Shown here: piece after piece, positions 15,203 through 24,594 of the stretch
Position numbering within the stretch: position 1 is the first letter of the stretch
How the letters are laid out: each line of letters starts with the position of its first letter
NCBI GenBank assembly: GCA_034521715.1
Contig: JAXHLY010000003.1
Span: forward strand, 248,001-312,000
DNA: 64,000 bases
Direction of reading: 5' to 3'
Source: Methylohalomonas sp034521715
GTDB lineage: Bacteria; Pseudomonadota; Gammaproteobacteria; Methylohalomonadales; Methylohalomonadaceae
Notes under the pieces: generated by a model
Told to the model about the DNA's origin: nothing
The model's database searches: none
Seen by the model: only the letters and a program-made list of their open reading frames with translations
Translations under genes and position numbers: made by a program

Positions 15203-16790
15203 ATGGCGCTTGAGGCCGTGAGCGGGCCGCTGATCGGGGCGGATAATACTGCGGCAGGCAGATTGCTTAAGTTCGGACTGGCGCTGCTGTTTATCATCGG
15301 CGTCATTATCTACACCTATTTTTACGGTGACGGCCATGTGAGCATGATGCTGGTGATTGCCGCCGCCGTCGGCGCCTACATGGCGATGGGCATCGGCGCC
15401 AACGATGTCGCCAACAATGTCGGTCCCGCGGTGGCGGCCGGCGTGCTGACACTGGGCGGCGCACTGCTGATCGCCGCCATTTTCGAGGCTGCGGGAGCTC
15501 TCATCGCCGGCGGCAATGTCGCCGAAACCATCCGCAAGGGCATCATCGATCCCGGCCTGATCCCGGATACCCGCACGTTCGTCTGGCTGATGCTGGCCGC
15601 GCTGCTGGCCGCGGCCATGTGGCTCAATATCGCCACCTCCGATGGGCGCGCCGGTGTCCACCACGCATTCCATCGTCGGCGCCGTGCTGGGCGCCGGTGT
15701 CGCCGCCGCCGGCTTCGGCATCGCCGACTGGCACCTGGTCGGCAAGATCGTCGCCAGCTGGGTGATCTCGCCGCTCATGGGCGGGATCATCGCCGCCTCC
15801 TTTCTGTACATCATCAAGCACAGCATTACCTACAAGACCGACATGACCATCGCGGCGGGCAGGAGCGTACCGTTCCTGCTGGCACTGATGGTATGGGCAT
15901 TCACGACTTACCTGCTGACCAAGGGCATGGGCAAGGTGCTGTCATTCGGTTTCGTGGAATCACTGTTCTACGGCCTGCTGGTCGCGCTGGTGGCCTTTGT
16001 GTTCCTGCGGCCTATCCTCCGGCGCAACGCCGCCGACATCGAGAACAGCAAACCGTCGGTGAACAGTCTGTTCAATATACCGTTGATCTTTGCCGCGGCG
16101 CTGTTGTGTTTTGCGCACGGATCCAATGACGTCGCCAATGCCGTCGGTCCCGCTGGCGGCCATCGTCGACGTGCATCGCGCATGGTGGCGAACTTTGCCG
16201 GGCAGGCGGCGATCCCGTTCTGGGTGATGATGATCGGCGCTCTGGGGCTGTCCGTCGGCCTGGCGCTGTTCGGGCCACGGGTCATCAGAACCGTCGGTTC
16301 CGAGGTGACCGATCTCGATCAGATGCGCGCCTACTGCATTGCCATGGCCGCGACTATTACCGTCATCATCGCCAGCCAGCTCGGTATCCCGATCAGTTCA
16401 ACGCATACCGCGGTCGGTGCCGTATTCGGCGTCGGCTTCCTGCGCGAATACCTGAAGACCAGTTACGCGCGCAAGATCGAGGAGATCAAGCAGCATCACG
16501 CCGGCGAGGAACAGCATGTGCTCGACGATTTCCTGCGCGAGTTCGAACCCGCCTCGGCGAGCAGAAAGAAACAGATGCTCAAGGAACTGAAAAAGCGCGG
16601 CAAGCAGGACACGACCTCGGTCGTCATCTCCAAGCAGGAGCGCAAGAGCCTGCGCAAGGTCAACCGCGAGGAACTGGTCAAGCGTTCCCTGGTACTGCGC
16701 ATCGTCGCCACCTGGATCATTACCGTGCCGGCCTCGGCACTGATGGCCGCACTCATTTTCTATACAATCCGCGGCATGCTCCTGCCCTGA
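15203..16790 (+). CDS. Inorganic phosphate transporter, PiT family (frameshifted)
   Basis: This is a secondary phosphate (metal-phosphate) permease of the inner membrane. Both family signatures are present: GIGANDVANNVGPAV in the first half and HGSNDVANAVGP in the second, each in a repeat of several transmembrane helices, with a cytoplasmic charged loop near 16460-16690. The frame changes near 15645, where a WMGAPVSTTHS-type segment moves into another frame. It is out of frame again from about 16145 to 16180 (GPLAAIVDV readable in the neighbouring frame). All parts of the family are there, so I read this as one gene of about 528 codons with one-base errors. A pit gene acting constitutively is likely. 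Confidence 0.8.
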
Positions 16791-17026
16791 ATGCCGTCAT
16801 AGCGATGTAAGCGGTCGTTTCAGCAGATCAGCATGAAGCCGGAAAGTCTCTGCGTTCCCGGCGGTTACGCAGTTCTCCGAGTCATACCTGGAATGATTGA
16901 ATGGTTGTGACGACCACGGCCGGAGAGATGCAGAACGCCTCCGGCTGATCCGGAGTCGGCCCGCATTGTCATTGCTTATCCCGAAGTTTCTGGCCATGCG
17001 AGCCTATCGTGAAAATATGTTTTCCT

Positions 17027-18217
17027 TTAATCCAGTCTCTCCAGTGCGAGAGCTATGCCTTGTCCTCCGCCGATGCAGAGTGTGGCAATGCCCCGCCTGA
17101 GGCCGTCGCGTTTCATCGAGTGAAGCAGCCTCGTGGCCAGGATCGCACCGGTTGCCCCGATGGGATGGCCGTGGGCGATCGCGCCGCCTTCGACATTCAC
17201 GATATCCTCGGGCAATCCCAGCTCCCGCAGGACGGCCAGCGCAATGGCCGCAAAGGCCTCGTTGATTTCGACACGCTCCAGATCCTTGACCGACCAGCCG
17301 GCGCGATCGAGCGCCTGGCGCACCGCGGGCACTGGCCCGATACCGAACAGACCGGGCTCGACGGCGCCGACACCGAAAGCGACAAGACGCGCAGCCGGTT
17401 GGAGATCGTTCGGCTTCGGCAAAGGCCCTGTTCGGCAACGATCATCGCGGCCGCACCGCTGTTGAGTCCGGGGGCATTGCCGGCGGTGATGGTTCCGTCC
17501 TTGCGGAAGGCGGGTTTCAGCCCGGTGAGCGATTCGAATGTCGTGTCGGGCCGGTTGTGCTCGTCCTTGTCGAAGGATTCCGGTCCCCTTGCGCCCCTTG
17601 ATCTCGACGGCAACGATCTCGGCCTCAAAGTTGCCCGCTGCCTGGGCATCCGAAAACCGGCGTTGTGATCGTTCCGCCCAGCGATCCTGATCCTCGCGGC
17701 TGACCTGATATTTCTCGACCAGGTCCTCGGTGTGCCAGCCTGAATGCTGGTCGGAGAACGCATCGTTCAGGCCATCCCGCAGCATGGCGTCGTAGATCTG
17801 GGCGTCGCCCATGCGATAGCCCCAGCGCCCGCTGCCCATGAGGTAGGGCGCCATGTCCATGTTCTCCATGCCGCCGGCGATCATCGCCTTGGCAAAGCCG
17901 AGCCAGACTTCCTGTGCCGCCGAAGCGACCGCCTGGGCACCGGAACCGCAGACGCGATTGATCGTCATGGCCGGAACATCTACCGGTATTCCACCGTGGA
18001 TCGCCGCCTGCCGGGCCGGATTCATCTTGTTGCCGGCCTGAATCACGTTCCCCATAACGACACCATCGATCTTCGCCGGATCGATGCCCGACTTGCGAAG
18101 CACCTCCCTGACGGCCACCGCCCCCAGCTCCGTGGCCGGCGTCGTCTTCAGCGAGCCGTTATAGGTGCCGATGGCTGTGCGTACCGGAGTACAGATTACG
18201 ACCTCAGGCTTTGACAT
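17027..18217 (-). CDS. Acetyl-CoA acetyltransferase (thiolase) (frameshifted inside)
   Basis: Thiolase condenses two acetyl-CoA to acetoacetyl-CoA or cleaves ketoacyl-CoA. The N-terminus MSKPEVVICTPVRTAIGTYN, nucleophile Cys in NRVCGSGAQA (near 89), GGMENMDMAPYL, the catalytic His in GGAIAHGHPIGATGA and the C-terminal Cys in CIGGGQG are intact. Between about 17590 and 17410 the open frame gives nonsense, while the neighbouring frame reads TFESLTGLKPAFRKDG and NAPGLNSGAAAMIVAEQGL. So compensating indels are present and the true protein is about 394 residues. It stands alone; it may feed polyhydroxybutyrate or the use of acetyl-CoA from malyl-CoA cleavage, which is inference. Confidence 0.82.
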   Translation of the reverse strand: MSKPEVVICTPVRTAIGTYNGSLKTTPATELGAVAVREVLRKSGIDPAKIDGVVMGNVIQAGNKMNPARQAAIHGGIPVDVPAMTINRVCGSGAQAVASAAQEVWLGFAKAMIAGGMENMDMAPYLMGSGRWGYRMGDAQIYDAMLRDGLNDAFSDQHSGWHTEDLVEKYQVSREDQDRWAERSQRRFSDAQAAGNFEAEIVAVEIKGRKGTGILRQGRAQPARHDIRIAHRAETRLPQGRNHHRRQCPRTQQRCGRDDRCRTGPLPKPNDLQPAARLVAFGVGAVEPGLFGIGPVPAVRQALDRAGWSVKDLERVEINEAFAAIALAVLRELGLPEDIVNVEGGAIAHGHPIGATGAILATRLLHSMKRDGLRRGIATLCIGGGQGIALALERLD

Positions 18218-18406
18218 TGCAGTTATTCCTCATTTCACAGGTCAGGATGGAATAGCATCATCCGGCCTCGCTTGGCTTTGGTTCGTGTCAACTGACTGGG
18301 CTGTAGTGTGACATGCTGATCGAGAAAAGGTGACAGATTTATTGACAAGGTACCCGGACGAGTTCTCGCTGTCGTCCTACGCAATCCGGACGGTGGACTG
18401 AATGCA

Positions 18407-19228
18407 TCAGGTTATCCGCAGTAACTCGTTGATGCCGACCTTGGCACGGGTCTTGGCATCAACCTGCTTGACGATAACGGCGCAGTAGAGGCTGTAGCTG
18501 CCGTCGGAGAGCGGCAGACTGCCGGAAACAACGACGGCACCGGGCGGAATTCGGCCGAACGTGGTTTCACCGGTTTCGCGGTTGAAGATCTTGGTGCTCT
18601 GGCCGATATAGACACCCATTGAGATCACGGCACCTTCGCCGACGATCACGCCTTCGACGATTTCCGAGCGAGCGCCGATGAAGCAGTTGTCCTCGATGAT
18701 GGTCGGTGCGGCCTGCAGGGGTTCCAGTACACCGCCGATGCCGACGCCGCCGGACAGGTGCACGTCCTTGCCGATCTGGGCGCAGGAGCCGACGGTCGCC
18801 CAGGTGTCGACCATGGTGCCGGAGTCCACATAGGCGCCGATGTTGACGTAGCTCGGCATCAGTACCGTGTTCGGTGCGATGTAGCTGCCGTAACGGGCGG
18901 TGGCCGGTGGTACCACGCGCATGCCCATCTTGTCGAACGCCGACTGGTCCAGACCGCTGAATTTCAGCTTCACCTTGTCATAGTAATTGGTGAAATTGCC
19001 CTTGATGACCTCGTTGTCATTCAGGCGGAACGACAGCAGTACCGCCTTCTTCAGCCATTCGTTGACGACCCATTCGCCGTCTGTTTTTTCGGCGACGCGC
19101 AGGCTGCCGTTATCCAGCCCGGCCAGTGCCTCGTCGACGGCGGAGGTGAGTTCGCTGCCGGCGTTTTTGGTATTGATATCGGCGCGGCGCTCGAAGGCGT
19201 TATTGATGATTTCCTGGATGTTGCTCAT
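18407..19228 (-). CDS. dapD: 2,3,4,5-tetrahydropyridine-2,6-dicarboxylate N-succinyltransferase
   Basis: DapD adds a succinyl group from succinyl-CoA to tetrahydrodipicolinate in the lysine and meso-diaminopimelate pathway. The 273-residue protein begins MSNIQEIINNAFERRADI; the ORF extends further upstream but family length supports the ATG at 19228. The left-handed beta-helix core is evident from PSYVNIGAYVDSGTMVDTWA and the SCAQIGKDVHLSGGVGIGG hexapeptide repeats. dapC lies immediately upstream on the same strand (start 20534), so the pair is probably one operon dapC-dapD for successive steps. Confidence 0.96.
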   Translation of the reverse strand: MSNIQEIINNAFERRADINTKNAGSELTSAVDEALAGLDNGSLRVAEKTDGEWVVNEWLKKAVLLSFRLNDNEVIKGNFTNYYDKVKLKFSGLDQSAFDKMGMRVVPPATARYGSYIAPNTVLMPSYVNIGAYVDSGTMVDTWATVGSCAQIGKDVHLSGGVGIGGVLEPLQAAPTIIEDNCFIGARSEIVEGVIVGEGAVISMGVYIGQSTKIFNRETGETTFGRIPPGAVVVSGSLPLSDGSYSLYCAVIVKQVDAKTRAKVGINELLRIT

Positions 19229-19296
19229 ATAAATCGTCCTTAGTGCTTTGTACTTGTAATGCCTGCTGAGCATGTCATTTGACTATGCGGATGACA

Positions 19297-19323
19297 GGAT
19301 TCTCGCTGCGCACGAAATGACAA
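19297..19323 (-). repeat. Dispersed GTCATT-type repeat, copy 1
   Basis: Read on the minus strand this is TTGTCATTTCGTGCGCAGCG followed by AGAATCC. It resembles copies at 21540-21570 and 49568-49597 in the TTGTCATT start and GAATCC end. Confidence 0.5.
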
Positions 19324-19330
19324 TATTTGC

Positions 19331-20534
19331 TTACAGCGATTGTACTAGATCCCGGATGCGTTCGGCTGCTGCCACGCAGTCCTCGACCGGGGCGACCAGT
19401 GCAATACGCACGCGGTTGGTACCGGGATTGCTGCCGTCGGACTCGCGCGACAGGTAGCTGCCGGGCAGCACGGTGACGTTTTCGCGGCGGCGCAGTTCGC
19501 GGGTGAATTCAGTGTCATCGATCGGGCGTCTGCGGCCAGAGGTAGAAACTGCCGGCCGGGCGTTCAACGTCCATGACCGGTGTCAGGATTTCCAGTGCAC
19601 GATCGAATTTCTCGCGGTACAGGTTGCGGTTTTCGAGCACATGGCTTTCGTCGTTCCATGCGGCAATGCTGGCCATCTGCGCGTACGGCGCCATGGCACA
19701 GCCGTGATAAGTGCGGTAGCGCAGGAACTGTTTCATGATGTCCGCATCACCGGCGACGAAACCGGAACGCATGCCCGGTGCGTTAGAGCGTTTTGACAGG
19801 CTGTGAAAGGCAACAAGCCGTTTGAAATCGGTTCGTCCCTGGCGTGCCGCCGCCTCGAGAATGCCGATTGGCGGGCCGGCTTCATCCGGGTAGATCTCGG
19901 AATAGCATTCGTCCGCCGCGATCACGAAGTCATGTTCGTCGGCCAGCCGGAACAGCCGGGCATAGGTATCCTGCGGGATGACGGCACCGGCCGGATTGCC
20001 CGGCGAACATAAATACAGCAGCTGGCAGCGTCGCCAGTTATCCGGGCTGATAGTCGTAAAGTCGGGCAGAAAGCCGTTTTCCGGCGGGCAGTTGATGTAA
20101 GCAGGCTCGGCGCCGGCCAGGAACGCCGCACCCTCATAGATCTGGTAGAACGGGTTCGGCATCAGCACCAGCGGCGTATCGGTGCTGCTGTCGACCACGC
20201 ACTGGGCGAAGGCGAACAGCGCCTCGCGCGTACCGTTGACCGGAATGATGTGCCGGTCGGCATCGAGGCTGTCAGGCGGCAGCTTGAACCGTCTGGTCAG
20301 CCAGCCGCGGATGGCCAGTCGCAGTTCGGGAACACCGTGTGTCGTCGGGTAGCGCGATGCACCGTCGAGGTTATGCGCCAGGGCCGCGCGGATCAGATCC
20401 GGAGTCGGGTGCTTGGGTTCGCCGATCGACAGATCGATCGGGCTGTGATCCGGTGCCGGTTGAACGTCTCGTAACAATGCCGCCAGTTTCTCGAACGGAT
20501 ACGGCTGCAGTGCGTCGAGGCCTTTGTTCATCAT
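19331..20534 (-). CDS. dapC: Succinyldiaminopimelate transaminase (frameshifted near C-terminus)
   Basis: DapC transaminates N-succinyl-2-amino-6-ketopimelate with glutamate, the step after DapD. It is a PLP class I/II aminotransferase: MNKGLDALQPYPFEKLAALL, IDLSIGEPKHPTPDLI, YLCSPGNPAGAV, AADECYSEIYPDE, and the PLP lysine in SLSKRSNAPGMRSGF. The main frame stops after FYLWPQTPDR. The rest (IDDTEFTRELRRRENVTVLP to the stop at 19331) continues in another frame from about 19530, so one base is wrong. Corrected length is about 400 residues, typical. Neighbouring dapD supports the specificity. Confidence 0.88.
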
Positions 20535-20619
20535 GGGGGCGCAAGCTACCGGAAAAGGCCGGTTTAGTATAGTTTGCCAGCGCCTGCATGCGCGGAATTT
20601 CTGCTAGGCTACGCGGCTT

Positions 20620-21520
20620 ATGCCCGCTTCCAGCCGCACCCTGTTGGCCGTACTCAGTTGCCTGCTTGCCGCAACGCTGTGGGGGACTTTCTGGTTCCCG
20701 CTGCGTGAGTTCCGGTCCATGGGACTGCCCGGTCTGTGGACGACGCTGACGATTTATATAGGTGCCCTGCTGGCACTGCTGCCCTGGTTCTGGGGCAGGC
20801 GTATTGGACTCCGCCGCCAGCTGGCTGGTCATCCGGTCAACCTGATCGTCATAGCCGCCGCAGCTGGCTGGACCAACCTGGCATTCATCCTTGCCGTGCT
20901 CGACGGCACGGTTGTCCGGGTACTGTTGCTGTTTTACATGGCGCCGATGTGGACCGTGCTGTTCGGCTGGCTGATCCTGCGCGAACACCCGGATCGTGCC
21001 GGTGTGCTGACGCTGCTGCTGGCCATGGCCGGTGGCGTGATCATGCTCTGGCCGCAGCAGGGCGACGTGCTCACGACGGCGGTGAGTTATGCCGACGGGC
21101 TGGCACTGTCGGCGGGCATGGCCTTTGCCCTGAACAATGTCATGGTCCGGCGCTCGGGGTATCTGCCCATCGGCTTCAAGATGCTGGCGGCATGGACCGG
21201 GGTACTGATACTGACCATCGTCGGCGATCCTGCTGACCGGCAGCGACTTGCCGCAGCCGGTCATGCCGGCTGGCTGGCGGCATGTCGTGTTCGGCCTGCT
21301 GGGCATGACACTGATGACCTTCACGGCCCAGTATGGTGTCACCCACCTGCCGGTATACCGTTCGGCGGTGATCTTTCTGTTCGAGATCGTCGCCGGCGCC
21401 GTGTCGGCCTGGCTGCTGAGCAACGAGATCATTCACTCGCGCGAATGGCTCGGCGGGGCACTGGTCATTGCCGCGGCCTGGCAATCTGCGCGCGCCGAAC
21501 GCCGGCGCGAGGTTGCCTGA
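20620..21520 (+). CDS. EamA/DMT-superfamily transporter (frameshifted)
   Basis: A membrane protein of about 300 residues with ten probable helices in two EamA repeats; TLWGTFWFPLREFRSMGLPG opens the first. The frame breaks near 21230: upstream reads GVLILTIVG, and downstream MTLMTFTAQYGVTHLP, VYRSAVIFLFEIVAGAVSAW and LLSNEIIHSREWLGGALVIA continue in the next frame to the stop at 21520. DMT proteins export amino acids or other metabolites; the substrate is unknown. It is transcribed divergently from dapC with an 85-base gap. Confidence 0.75.
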
Positions 21521-21539
21521 TTCCCCTGTCGGCAGGTTT

Positions 21540-21570
21540 TTGTCATTCCGAACGAATGTGAGGAATCCTT
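21540..21570 (+). repeat. Dispersed GTCATT-type repeat, copy 2
   Basis: TTGTCATTCCGAACGAATGT followed by GAGGAATCC. It is similar to 49568-49597 in inverted orientation, and less so to 19297-19323. It lies between the transporter and leuB. Confidence 0.55.
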
Positions 21571-21753
21571 GTTTCAGGTACAGACAAGATTTCTCGCTCC
21601 ATGCGGACGTCTGGCAACTGACAGCCCTGACTCTGAGTGATTGAATCGATTGCGCTGGTTATTCAAGCGCGCGGGTGAATTGCGGTATGCTTAGCGACTT
21701 TTGACGGCCGTCGCATTCGGCGGCGTGATTTCAGGCAGGAATCCTTTAGAAAT

Positions 21754-22848
21754 ATGCCCTGTGAGATACTGATATTGCCGGGTGACGGCATCGGTCCCGA
21801 GATCGTCGCCGAGGCGGAAAAGGTGCTGAATGCGCTCAGGCAGCATCACGGCCTCGATGCGAATCTCAAGCATGCACTGCTCGGTGGCGCGGCGATTGAT
21901 GCCGTCGGCAAACCGTTGCCGGATGCCACCATGGAGGCCGCACGCCGGGCCGACGCCATATTGCTCGGTGCCGTCGGCGGCCCGAAGTGGGATGCTATCG
22001 AGCGTGCCATACGGCCGGAACGCGGCCTGCTGGCGCTGCGCTCCGGTCTCGGTCTGTTCGCCAATCTGCGCCCGGCCATGCTGTACGAAGAGCTGGCCGG
22101 GGCCTCGGCACTGAAGCCGGAAGTCGTTGCCAATCTCGACATCATGATCGTGCGCGAGCTGACCGGCGGCATTTACTTCGGTGAACCGCGCGGCATCCAG
22201 ACGCTGCCGAATGGTGAACGCGAGGGTTTCAATACCGAGCGGTACAGCGAAAGCGAGATAAAGCGCATTGCCGGAATAGCGTTCGAAATCGCCGGCAAGC
22301 GCCAGGGCCGGGTGTGCTCGATCGACAAGGCCAACGTGCTCGAGGCGACCGAACTGTGGCGCGAGGTTGTGACCGAAGTCGCAGCCGATTATCCGGATAT
22401 CACGTTGACTCACATGTATGTGGATAACGCCGCCATGCAGCTGGTGCGGGCACCGAAGCAGTTCGATGTGCTGCTGACCAACAACATGTTCGGTGACATT
22501 CTGTCGGACCTGGCGTCGATGCTCACCGGCTCCATCGGCATGCTGCCGTCGGCGTCGCTGGCCGCCAGCCGCCAGGGTTTGTATGAACCTATCCATGGCT
22601 CGGCACCGGATATCGCCGGTCAGAACCTGGCCAATCCGCTGGCGACCATACTGTCGGTGGCCATGATGCTGCGCTATTCGCTGGATGAACGCGACCTTGC
22701 CGATCGCGTCGAGCGTGCGGTCAGCCAGGTGCCTGCGCCGGCGGGCCTGCGAACCGCGCGATCTGTGCCGGTGACGATGACACGCCGATTGGTGACGCAG
22801 CGAGATGGGCGATGCGCGTCGTCGGCGGCGTTAAATGAGTTGAAATAG
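21754..22848 (+). CDS. leuB: 3-isopropylmalate dehydrogenase (C-terminal end frameshifted)
   Basis: LeuB oxidises and decarboxylates 3-isopropylmalate with NAD in leucine synthesis. MPCEILILPGDGIGPEIVAE starts the protein. Substrate arginines lie in GLGLFANLRPAML, RELTGGIYFGEPRG is present, Lys and Asp occur in IDKANVLEAT and NNMFGDILSDLASML, and the NAD motif is in LYEPIHGSAPDIAGQ. From about 22740 the frame is wrong: an ICAGDDDTPIG-like end is readable in another frame, so the true stop is uncertain by some tens of bases. In relatives leuC and leuD precede leuB; here they are absent and a DMT transporter is upstream. asd follows as usual. Confidence 0.92.
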   Translation: MPCEILILPGDGIGPEIVAEAEKVLNALRQHHGLDANLKHALLGGAAIDAVGKPLPDATMEAARRADAILLGAVGGPKWDAIERAIRPERGLLALRSGLGLFANLRPAMLYEELAGASALKPEVVANLDIMIVRELTGGIYFGEPRGIQTLPNGEREGFNTERYSESEIKRIAGIAFEIAGKRQGRVCSIDKANVLEATELWREVVTEVAADYPDITLTHMYVDNAAMQLVRAPKQFDVLLTNNMFGDILSDLASMLTGSIGMLPSASLAASRQGLYEPIHGSAPDIAGQNLANPLATILSVAMMLRYSLDERDLADRVERAVSQVPAPAGLRTARSVPVTMTRRLVTQRDGRCASSAALNELK

Positions 22849-22966
22849 TTAACTGGTTATTGGTGATTAGTGGTTGGATATAGAGTCAGAGTGAGCGGTT
22901 CCAGGTTCCCAGCTGTCTCCAATTTCTGATCAACCATTTCACACTTCACGAGTCACTAATGACGAG
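22847..22966. repeat. 7-bp-periodic repeats in the leuB-asd gap
   Basis: Heptads AGTTAAC, TGGTTAT, TGGTGAT, TAGTGGT run from 22847 to 22874. About 60 bases on, 22931-22966 carries an inverted heptad block (minus strand CCTCGTC, ATTAGTG, ACTCGTG, AAGTGTG, AAATGGT). TGGTTG (22871-22876) can pair with CAACCA (22931-22936). Confidence 0.5.
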
Positions 22967-22977
22967 GAATGAATTAA

Positions 22978-24013
22978 ATGAGTGACAGGCAGTTCAATGT
23001 GGCCGTGGCCGGTGCGACCGGTGCCGTGGTGACAGCCATGCTGGCGATACTCGAACAGCGTGATTTCCCGATTGACAGGCTGCACCTGCTGGCCAGCAGC
23101 CGCTCGGCCGGAAAAAAGCTGGACTTTGGCGGTGAATCAATCACGGTCGAGGATCTCGACGGCTTTGATTTCAGCGGTATCGATATCGGCCTGTTTTCCG
23201 CCGGCGGTTCGGTGTCGGAAGTGCATGCACCGCGTGCCGCCGCTGCCGGCTGCGTGGTGGTCGACAATACGTCGCAGTTCCGGCTCAGACCCGGATATTC
23301 CGCTGGTCGTGCCGGAAGTGAATGCCGCACGCCATTGGCCGAGTACAAGACCGCGCGGTATTATCGCCAATCCGAATTGTTCAACCATCCAGATGGTTGT
23401 GGCTCTGAAACCGATTCATGATGCCGTCGGTATTGAACGCATCAATGTCTGCACGTACCAGGCGGTGTCGGGTACGGGCCAGCGTGCGATCGAGGAGCTG
23501 CTGCGAGCAGAGCCGGGCGGTGCTTGCCGGTCAGGCTAGTCGAGATCCGCCGTTTATCCGAAGCAGATCGCGTTCAATGCGCTGCCGCATATCGATAAAT
23601 TCCAGGACAACGGTTACACCAAGGAAGAAATGAAGATGGTCTGGGAAACCCAGAAGATCCTGGCAAGCGATGCGATCCTGGATTAATCCGACCACGGTTC
23701 GCATTCCGGTGGTGTATGGTCATTCTGAGGCCGTGCATATCGAGACCACCGAACAAGATCTCGGCCGACGAAGTACGCGAGTTACTGGCGAACGCGCCGG
23801 GCGTGACTGTGCTCGACGACCGTTGCGACGGCGGCTACCCTGACCGCCGCCACCGAAGCGGCGGGCCGGGATGCGGTCTTTGTCGGCCGTATCCGCGATG
23901 ATATTTCCCATCCTCATGGCATCGATTTATGGGTCGTAGCCGACAATGTCCGCAAAGGGGCAGCGTTAAATAGTGTTCAAATCGCTGAAATTTTGGTAAA
24001 AGACTATTTGTAA
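22978..24013 (+). CDS. asd: Aspartate-semialdehyde dehydrogenase (multiple frameshifts)
   Basis: Asd reduces aspartyl phosphate to aspartate semialdehyde for lysine, diaminopimelate, methionine and threonine. All blocks are readable but in shifting frames: MSDRQFNVAVAGATGAVVTA (Rossmann), FSAGGSVSEVHAPRAAAAG, IPLVVPEVNA, the catalytic Cys in IANPNCSTIQMVVALKPIHD, YQAVSGTGQRAIEEL, NALPHIDKFQDNGYTKEE, TVRIPVVYGHSEAVHIE, and the end LWVVADNVRKGAALNSVQIA before the stop at 24011-24013. At least five one-base indels are needed. The gene is normally essential, so sequence error is likelier than decay. Position between leuB and fimV is the conserved one. Confidence 0.88.
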
Positions 24014-24186
24014 ACTATAGTTAAAGAGCGTTTGTAAAGGAGCTTCGCAGGTTTGGCAACGGCTGATATGGTCAATTTTTGTTCAGCCTGGAGCTCGGGG
24101 TAGGGCTGTGCGCCGGATCGCATTCCGATGGGTCGGGTGTGTGACAAGTGCCTGATATTCTGTAAACTTACATATCACTCTTGATA

Positions 24187-24550
24187 ATGAACAGTAAACT
24201 CGCTTGGGGGCTGGTTCTTTGCTCCTTCCTGCTGGCCGGAAGGGCCGCATTCGCCCTGGCGCCGACGGGGATAGCAAGTCGATTCGGGCCTGAATCAGCC
24301 GCTTAAAGCCCGCATAGGTATCCTCAATGCATCAGAGCAAGCATTGGCGAGCCTGAAAATCCGTCAGGCGCAGACGGGGGAACCCCTTGATCTTCGTTTC
24401 CGGATCGAGCGTGATGACAGTGGCGGCGCCGTGGTACAGGTAACGACACACCAGCCCGTACGGGAGCCGGCATTGAACTTCGTGCTGGAGTTCGAGTGGG
24501 CCAGCGGACGGCTGCTACGTGAGTATTCAATACTGCTTGATCCGCAGTAG
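24187..24550 (+). CDS. Stand-alone FimV N-terminal-domain protein (frameshifted)
   Basis: A short gene just upstream of fimV. It begins MNSKLAWGLVLCSFLLAGRA, a signal peptide. After two probable indels (24255-24285) it reads SGLNQPLKARIGILNASEQA, then LRFRIERDD, QPVREPALNFVLEFEWASGR and LLREYSILLDPQ. The last part closely parallels QPVREPFLNFLVELNWSSGR and LFREYTVLLDPP in the FimV that follows. So it looks like a tandem duplicate of the FimV N-terminal periplasmic domain, ended by its own stop at 24548-24550. A role near peptidoglycan or polar assembly would be guesswork. Confidence 0.65.
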
Positions 24551-24594
24551 CTTTCAATTCGGGCGGTTAGGCACGAAGACAGGTGCATGTTGAT

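Noticed and set aside
15158..15826. 222-codon leftward frame opposite the phosphate permease
   Set aside because: Low-complexity shadow of the permease with no ribosome binding site.
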